Positions 57,881-64,000 of a DNA stretch of 64,000 nt are shown one piece after another. The notes beneath the pieces are model-generated. The model did not search any database and was not told the origin of the DNA. It saw only the letters and a program-made list of their open reading frames with translations. Both the position numbers and the translations under genes were made by a program. The stretch comes from Ciona savignyi (lineage: Eukaryota; Chordata; Ascidiacea; Phlebobranchia; Cionidae). Every line of letters begins with the position of its first letter. The stretch's first letter is position 1. The DNA is taken from contig CH003423.1 in the NCBI GenBank assembly GCA_000149265.1, forward strand, positions 975,221 to 1,039,220. The letters run 5' to 3'.

Positions 57881-58421
57881 CAGTGGAACCCCGCTTACCT
57901 GACCACCTATGGGACCGTCATTAAGCGGTCGCGTTAGCGGGGTGGTCGTGTTAGTGAATTTTCATTTGGAGCAATTTGTCGTTATATATATGTAGTCAAA
58001 ACGTCTGCCTTTTTACTAAATTACCACAAAATGACATTATTTTTTATCAGACACTGCAGAATTAATTTAAACAACTGTTAGCACTGACGTTTATTTTTAT
58101 AAGATTCAGTTTTGTTTTCCACAATTTTTTTCCGTTTGTGTGTAAGCGCACATTTAATCTTATTGTTTTGATCATAAAAGAAATTTAACCTTATTATTGT
58201 GGTGAAAAGCCCAATTATTTAGCACGTTTGGTCACTTAAGCGGAGTTAAATTTAATGTTTTGGACCAAAATATGGCGGTCCTGGTCTGGAAACCGGGGTG
58301 GTCGCGTTATTGAAACAGAATACAATGCATTACCATAGTAAAATATTTGGGACCGCACTAAAGTGGTCTTGATAGTGAGGTGGTCGTGTTATCGAGGTGG
58401 TCTCCAAGCGGGGTTCCACTG
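57881..58421 (-). mobile_element. Pogo/Tigger-like MITE, copy 3 (541 bp, longest clean copy)
   Basis: CAGTGGAACCCCGCTTACCT at the left and gcggggttccactg at the right, with TA on both sides (57879-57880 and 58422-58423). Both subterminal regions are packed with 'cgaccac/gtggtcg' phrases. No transposase reading frame is present, so it must have been moved by an enzyme encoded elsewhere. It lies inverted relative to copies 1 and 2 and sits inside block X, which lacks it at the right copy. Confidence 0.88.
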
Positions 58422-58679
58422 TATTATAAATAAACGCTTAATATTTTTTGTGGCTACAACTTCCCACATACCCCATAAAAAATATTTTTATATAAAACAC
58501 GACAAAAAAGGATATACTTTTAAATAAAATGCCAACTTTATTTCCGTCTATATGCCTACTATTAACCCATCAGCCATATTTTAAACAAAAAATCCAATTA
58601 AGAATAAAAAATGATTAATCCTTATCGCCGCTGACGCACACACTGGCATATAACAAATGAATCTTTGATTAAACGAAAG

Positions 58680-58870
58680 CTATATCCTGTGGTTACTTTT
58701 TTACGACCAAGCAGGAAATCCAGACAAGAACAAACGAATAAGTTATAGGATTACTATAAACTTGTGACTCCGGCCGGATTAAGAAAAATTAATCCATTTA
58801 ATCCAACACATTTTATGGAAGTACTTTTGTATATAAGCAACGCCACAACGTCGAAAGGCATATCAGTTGA
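58680..58870 (+). promoter_or_regulatory. Tyrp B promoter block with four GGATTA-type sites
   Basis: GGATTA at 58748-58753 and 58776-58781, and its inverse TAATCC at 58790-58795 and 58799-58804, all within 57 bp, followed by TATATAA at 58830-58836. The surrounding 'gacaagaacaaacgaataag' and 'aaacttgtgactccgg' match the Tyrp A promoter. Clustered Otx-type cores in this position fit what is known of ascidian pigment-cell enhancers. Confidence 0.65.
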
Positions 58871-59063
58871 CTTAGTTCTCCAAGTAGTCACTTAAACAAG
58901 TAGCAAAACGATTTGGAACTGAAAGATTTAAAGCGTTAACGTAAAGCTCAAGCATATAATAGCGATATAGTCAACGTTTTTAGTCATATTTATTACATAC
59001 ATTACAATTATAGCCTAGTTATAGTTTTGCAATTTACTTAGGCAAGTACAGGCTATCGATAAA

Positions 59064-62000
59064 ATGTTATCTGTGAACGTCAACATCGTCGTGTGCGTCT
59101 TCGTGATTGCGATGCTTTCACCACTTCTAGTGAGTGCGCAATTTCCTCGGGTCTGTGCCACATTTGAGTCGATCGTTTCTCACGAATGCTGTCCATTGCT
59201 TGGAGGGACCGGTTCTCCGTGTGGCGAGGCAGAGGGAAGAGGCAGCTGCGTCGACATTACCATCGACGACCTTCCCCATGGTCAACAATATGTTTTGGTT
59301 GGAATCGACGACAGAGAAAGATGGCCAGAACGTTTCTTTAACAGGTACACCTATATATTTAACAAAAAGCATTATTTCAAGAGATTTCAGCCCAAGGCCA
59401 TGCCTTTTAACTCAAGGATAGCTGATATATTGCACAGCTTATATGCGCCCCTTAGTACAGATGACCCAGGAATGAAAACAATAATACGTCAATATTAAAT
59501 TAAGAGAAAAATTGGAGAAATTTAACGTCAAACAACATTTACTTTAGATCGTGCGTTTGCAACGGAAACTTTGGCGGATTCGATTGCTCAGGATGCAAGC
59601 CTGGTTGGCAAGGTGATAACTGTCTCACTCGGCGCCCTCCAGCGATCAGACAAAATATCATGAACATGACGCAAGAAGATCGGGAATTCTTCCTTGATGT
59701 TTTGGACCGTTCCAAGACGGCTGTGCATCCGGATTACGTTGTCGCTCAGGATCACTACAGGTTAGTCTAAATACAATCTGTATACTCATATCTTATGTAG
59801 TCGAATGTTAGCCTGCAATATTTTACTTGCGTCATGGTTATTTATAATATTAAAAGGCGAACTTACTTTTTCTTTAGAAACTTGATCCCAGAGAATACGA
59901 CTGAGCCAAACTTCGTGAACATCACAATTTACGACTTGTTTGTGTGGGTCCACTATTACTCAGTGCGCGACACTTTGCTTGGACCAGGACAAGCTTACAC
60001 TGCAATTGATTTCTCACACGAAGGGCCAGCTTTTCTAACATGGCACAGAATGCACTTGTTGGGACTCGAAAACGATTTGCAAGTCCTTTCAGGAGACCCG
60101 ACATTTGCGCTGCCTTACTGGGATTTCGCCATCGGTGGTAAGTAGAACTCAAGTAAATATCCCCAGAGCAGTACTGGCGTTCACATCAGAAAACGAGTAA
60201 GTCATGCATAAACGGTTGAATGCCAATACGCCAGCAATTTAATACCGATTCTTACTTAAAAACGTTTAATAACGAGCCCACCGGGATTCGAACTTATCCC
60301 GGTAAAAAACAAAAATAAAACAACCCAAGTCATGCAGTTAAAAAAATCATTTAAAGAATAACTTATGCCATGTACAATATTTACACACTAAAGTGCAATA
60401 TGCAGGCCTATATATACGCCTCCTAAATGTGACAAACAATTTTAATGTAAAGACTGCCTTTGTAGGTTCGGAATGTGACGTGTGCACTGATGAGATAGTT
60501 GGCGGACAGAACCCGGAAGACCAAACTCTTCTTGGCCCGAACTCTCGCTTCGCAGACTGGGAGGTGGTGTGTCTCAGTTTGGATTGGTTCAACGATAACA
60601 TTAAGCTTTGCAACGGGACTTACGAAGGTAATGGTTACTTACGAATTCGTGTTGTTTGAAGTTATATTAACCAATATCAAAAATACATCAGAGCAACTAC
60701 TTCGACCAGCTAACCTTCCTAACGCATTGTTCAATATTGAAAGCGGAAATGTCAGTGTTTACACTACAAAATTCCTTTTATTAAAACATGCCATTTTAGG
60801 TCCAATTCGACGAAACCCTGGAGGAAATATTGACCGCCCTGCAGTACAAAGTCTGCCAGAGCCTACTGACGTAGCCAACTGCCTTCAGGTCGAGGAATAC
60901 GACACGTTTCCTTTCTTCTCCGATTCCGCTAGTAGCTTTAGAAACGCACTTGAGGGTAGATGCATCATTGAAACGTTTCGCGAAACCAGAATTCACACGA
61001 TGTTGTGTAACAGGTTACTCGGAGCCAAGTGGCGAGTTTGACGAAGGCGTTCGTACACTCCACAATCTTGCCCATCTCTTCTTGAACGGCACCGGAGGCA
61101 TGACGCACGCGTCTGCAAACGACCCGATTTTCGTACTTATACATACATTCACCGACGCCATATTCGAAGAGTGGATGAAAAGGTAAAGCGTTATACTTTT
61201 ATTTAATACATCCCTGACTGATTACGCGTCAAAGTGTTTTAAGTGTCCCAACTTTAAGACTGAATACACATAAACAATTTTCCACACTAGTAGAAAGTTG
61301 ATAGTCTTGTTATTCTAAGCAAAATTCTCGCACGTCAGTTCATACGAAACACACTTCTGTCAGACAACGTGGAAACTCGTGTGTTTACCTTGTCTTAATA
61401 AGAATCTAAATCGTAAGAAAATAACCCAATAATATTGTTTGTACCAAGATCAAACGCCACAGCAGCAGACTATCCTGAAGAAAACGCACCGATTGGCCAT
61501 AATCTGGACTTCAACATGGTGCCTTTCTTTCCTCCTATTACCAACCGAGACATGTTCATTCCATCAGACCAGCTGGGTTACAGTTATGCAGTGGTCCTTC
61601 CAGGTTAGCAAACCATCTTTTTGATCTTATTAATATTATTCGTAAAGTAAAATAACTGGTTTCATAAACCTTAAACAGTTCAATGGAGATATAAACTTGA
61701 ATCAAATCTTCGATAAAATTGTGATAATAATGTGCTGCCGGTAGGATAAATGACGAGCCGAACCATAAAACGAATTACTTCGGGGCTGAAAACAACCGTT
61801 TGCAACTCGGTTGTGTATAACATGGTAATTATCGAGCGCTCTATGTACCTACTGTGGATGGTTTTAAAACCTTAGCAGCTCCACCATACACATTACAGTA
61901 CAATAGATTTAGTAAAAATCACGCCAATACTAATGTGATAACGACAGTTGATGTCCCTATTCTCCTGAGTTAAATAAAATTATGCTAATGTTATTTCTTC

Positions 62001-62201
62001 TACGCAGAATCATTAGCAAATGAAGACGCTCCTTCATTCATTTGGGCAATCGTTGGCGTTTCTGGCTTCGTTATACTTGCTGCATTGGTGATCGTGCTTG
62101 TAAACACCATGAAACGACATCGACAGCGCGTGAGAGACCAAAGCCTCTACCAGAGTCTCATTTCGGAAGACTCAAACAAGGGCATCCATTATACGGCTTG
62201 A
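59064..62201 (+). CDS. Tyrosinase-related protein, copy B, 529 residues, 8 exons
   Basis: Exons: 59064-59344, 59548-59760, 59878-60137, 60466-60627, 60800-60955, 61014-61182, 61449-61603, 62008-62201. Every exon has the same length as its partner in copy A and the protein is nearly identical, with all six copper-ligand His and the HTFTD form of copper B typical of TYRP1/DCT. Differences noticed are few: N-terminal VVCVFVI against AVCVCLI, SLPEPT against NLPEPA, DSASS against DSDSS, EENAP against EEDAP, VVLPG against VDLPG, and several in the cytoplasmic tail ([13 protein letters not shown] against [13 protein letters not shown]). So the lumenal part is more constant than the sorting tail. The poly(A) signal AATAAA is at 62330-62335. 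The promoter shares Otx-type sites with copy A. Expected to act in melanin-forming cells of the larval sensory vesicle, by family knowledge. Confidence 0.95.
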
Positions 62202-62459
62202 CACGGTGCTGTAAGACGCCATTAATGCTGGAAAAATTCAAGAAAGTAGGTTTTCCAGCCATAAACGTGCAATGTATACCAAAAAATGGAAATTGAATTT
62301 GGTTTTGTGTCGTATTTTTTTATATTTTCAATAAATCACTATCTGAACAATTCGTTTACAAGTATAATGTATTTGGGTTCAGCCAATGTTTGCTTTAAGA
62401 CTATTGTCAAAAACACAGCTGACTTGTAATGTCCCGTTTAGAATCTGCATATACGCAAC

Positions 62460-62720
62460 TCGTCCGACCGGTTAGTCTGGTTGTTTAGTGCAACACCTTT
62501 CAACCAAAAGGTTGCAGGCTTGAAACTGGTCGCTAGCTTGTCGGTTGTGTCCTTGGGCAAGGCACTTAACGGACATTGCCTGAATCCTGCGAAATTAATG
62601 GGTTCAGCTCTAGCAAGTCGGCAGTGGTCGTGAGGAGACCTGAGGATTGCACGTATGTTAACCCCCCTTAGTTTTCCCATTCACGGAAATAAAAATAAAT
62701 ATCCTATATCCCACCCTATC
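62460..62720 (+). repeat. tRNA-derived SINE (family 1), best-preserved copy
   Basis: Opens 'gtccgaccggttagtctggttg', contains the B-box-like 'ggttgcaggcttgaaactgg', the middle 'gtccttgggcaaggcacttaacggacattgcctgaa', and ends in 'aaatatcctatatcccaccctatcc'. It lies just after the Tyrp B poly(A) signal and serves here as the reference for the family. Confidence 0.75.
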
Positions 62721-62914
62721 CCATCTACTAACCCAGCAAGTCTAAAACGCAACTCACTAACCAAACATGCTATTTGGTCGTACAGCGCACCATATTTGAA
62801 CAATAAAACGGCATATCACTTATTTTAACAATATTGGGTTACACCTGTCTTCTTTTAAGTATATATTTTTACGCAAAACCATGCGCGTGCCATTTATATT
62901 TCTCCAGCTCACAT

Positions 62915-63870
62915 TGCTAAACTTCTCATGCCGGAATCTTCAGGTGTGCGATTGTCCATCTTTAACAGAATATTAACACCAGCAATGACTATACAGCGGA
63001 AGATTTTTCTTTTAGAATGCACTATTTTTTTGGTAGTCTTTGCCTTTTGTACTACAGTTATCCAGTCCCCCTTTGCAAACCAAACGTTTTCCTTGGAAAC
63101 TGCACAAATTAATAATTAAGTTAAAATTGGTTTAAATGCAAAATATTTTAAATAACCCACCTAAACCTAAAAACATATATAGCTTTCCCTTATTTCTATA
63201 AAGATTTTTTGAAATAGGATCAAATGTTTGCTGAAGCCTTTTGATGTGTTCGATTAACATTACTGCAGTTTAACGCTTTGTCGAATATATATATACTATA
63301 CTCTGTCCTGCCCATGAACTCGTTAAATTGTTGTGCTTGGCCAAAACGTAAACGAATCGATTATTTATAGGAGATAAGCAAGCGACACCTGAATCGACTT
63401 GGTTGACCATTTCAAGTAAAACAGTTAAACGTCTGGATCATATACAACAATAAAATAACTTATGTAACGACAAACGGGGTAACCTGTTGATTGCCTATGC
63501 GATAACGCCTTTTTACCTTTTTTAGAATAAAAGAATATATGCACGAATATCCTATACCGTATTAAAACATTAGAGGTTAGGTTATATTGTACACCTTTAA
63601 TTACTGACATATCAAGGGGTAAATGCATAGAATCTAATAAACAGATGACTTATACTACTTACGTATTTACTGGCAACGGGAAAGAATATGGACAGAATTT
63701 GGGAAGTTCCTTAGTTCAAAAACTTAAAAACTATTTTCATGTCCACAACTTTCCATATAGCAGTATAGCTTATAAAAAATAACTTAATAAAACAAAACAT
63801 GCCAAAGGAGAAAATACTTTAGAAGTAAAACGCCAATTCCTTTTCTGAATACGTTTAACACAACTTTCTA
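62915..63870. repeat. Direct-repeat block X, right copy (downstream of Tyrp B)
   Basis: Same orientation as 56930-58560. The match resumes at 63740-63840 with 'acaacttt/cccata...ataaaaaata...aaaatgccaa', which pairs with 58450-58535, so the whole arrangement upstream of Tyrp B is repeated, without the 541-bp MITE. Contains no gene. Confidence 0.6.
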
Positions 63871-63884
63871 TATTATAGCATCAG

Positions 63885-63965
63885 CGGTTTCCAAACTTTT
63901 ATTTGGTGACAGCGCCCTTTGAAAACCTATTAAACTTTGCGGCTCCCTTTTAAAGCCAAAATTTC
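63885..63965. mobile_element. End of a possible hAT-type element
   Basis: 'cagcggtttccaaacttttatttggtgacagcgccc' resembles the terminal sequence of hAT-family non-autonomous elements. The other end would lie outside the window, so this is tentative. Confidence 0.35.
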
Positions 63966-64000
63966 CAAACTGCTACTATATACACCAACGAATTTACTTA

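Noticed and set aside
60265-60310. Possible tRNA gene (ggattcgaac T-arm)
   Set aside because: Only a T-arm-like piece is present; it fits a SINE family 2 fragment and no cloverleaf can be drawn.

Overview
The window looks like nuclear DNA of a solitary ascidian, most likely Ciona or a close relative. It is AT-rich and gene-dense, with many short introns. Several deuterostome gene families are present, including a tyrosinase-related (TYRP1/DCT-type) gene pair, ABHD4/5, NAGK, MED20 and CCT-alpha. tRNA-derived SINEs and a TA-flanked MITE family are scattered between and inside genes. Exons were assigned by hand from splice sites, reading phase and family homology; every multi-exon model given as complete closes in phase from start to stop.

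Layout, left to right. 624-1586 (+) is the 3' end of a glycoside hydrolase family 3 gene. 2524-7688 (+) is an 11-exon gene for an unrecognised, highly charged 788-residue protein; a lone open exon-like segment follows at 8134-8324. 8548-22768 (+) is a 32-exon gene for a secreted protein of about 2052 residues with about 22 ShK domains, 11 thrombospondin type 1 repeats and a C-terminal discoidin-like domain. 23420-28677 (-) is an SLC2-type sugar transporter in ten coding exons. 29359-31281 (-) is a small secreted von Willebrand A protein. 31282-35303 is gene-poor and holds a decayed repeat-type coding relic, a 145-bp tandem repeat with CRE-like palindromes, and a MITE. 35304-35912 (+) is intronless MED20, followed only 175 bp later by an ABHD4/5-type hydrolase (36088-41065, +), a possible operon. 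41911-45635 (+) is N-acetylglucosamine kinase.

The right third is a pigment-gene locus. Tyrp copy A (46313-49130, -) and Tyrp copy B (59064-62201, +) are arranged head to head. All eight exons have identical lengths in the two copies, introns are alignable, and the promoters share GGATTA (Otx-type) sites. Between them lie an intronless seven-transmembrane receptor (50607-51698, -) and intronless CCT-alpha (54178-55860, -). A sequence block upstream of copy B (about 56.9-58.6 kb) reappears in the same orientation downstream of copy B (about 62.9-63.9 kb). This suggests a tandem duplication, possibly with another Tyrp copy just beyond the right edge.

The genes do not form one pathway. The clear functional grouping is the Tyrp pair (melanin synthesis in pigment cells); MED20, CCT-alpha and NAGK are housekeeping. 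No tRNA, rRNA, CRISPR array or prokaryotic feature was seen.
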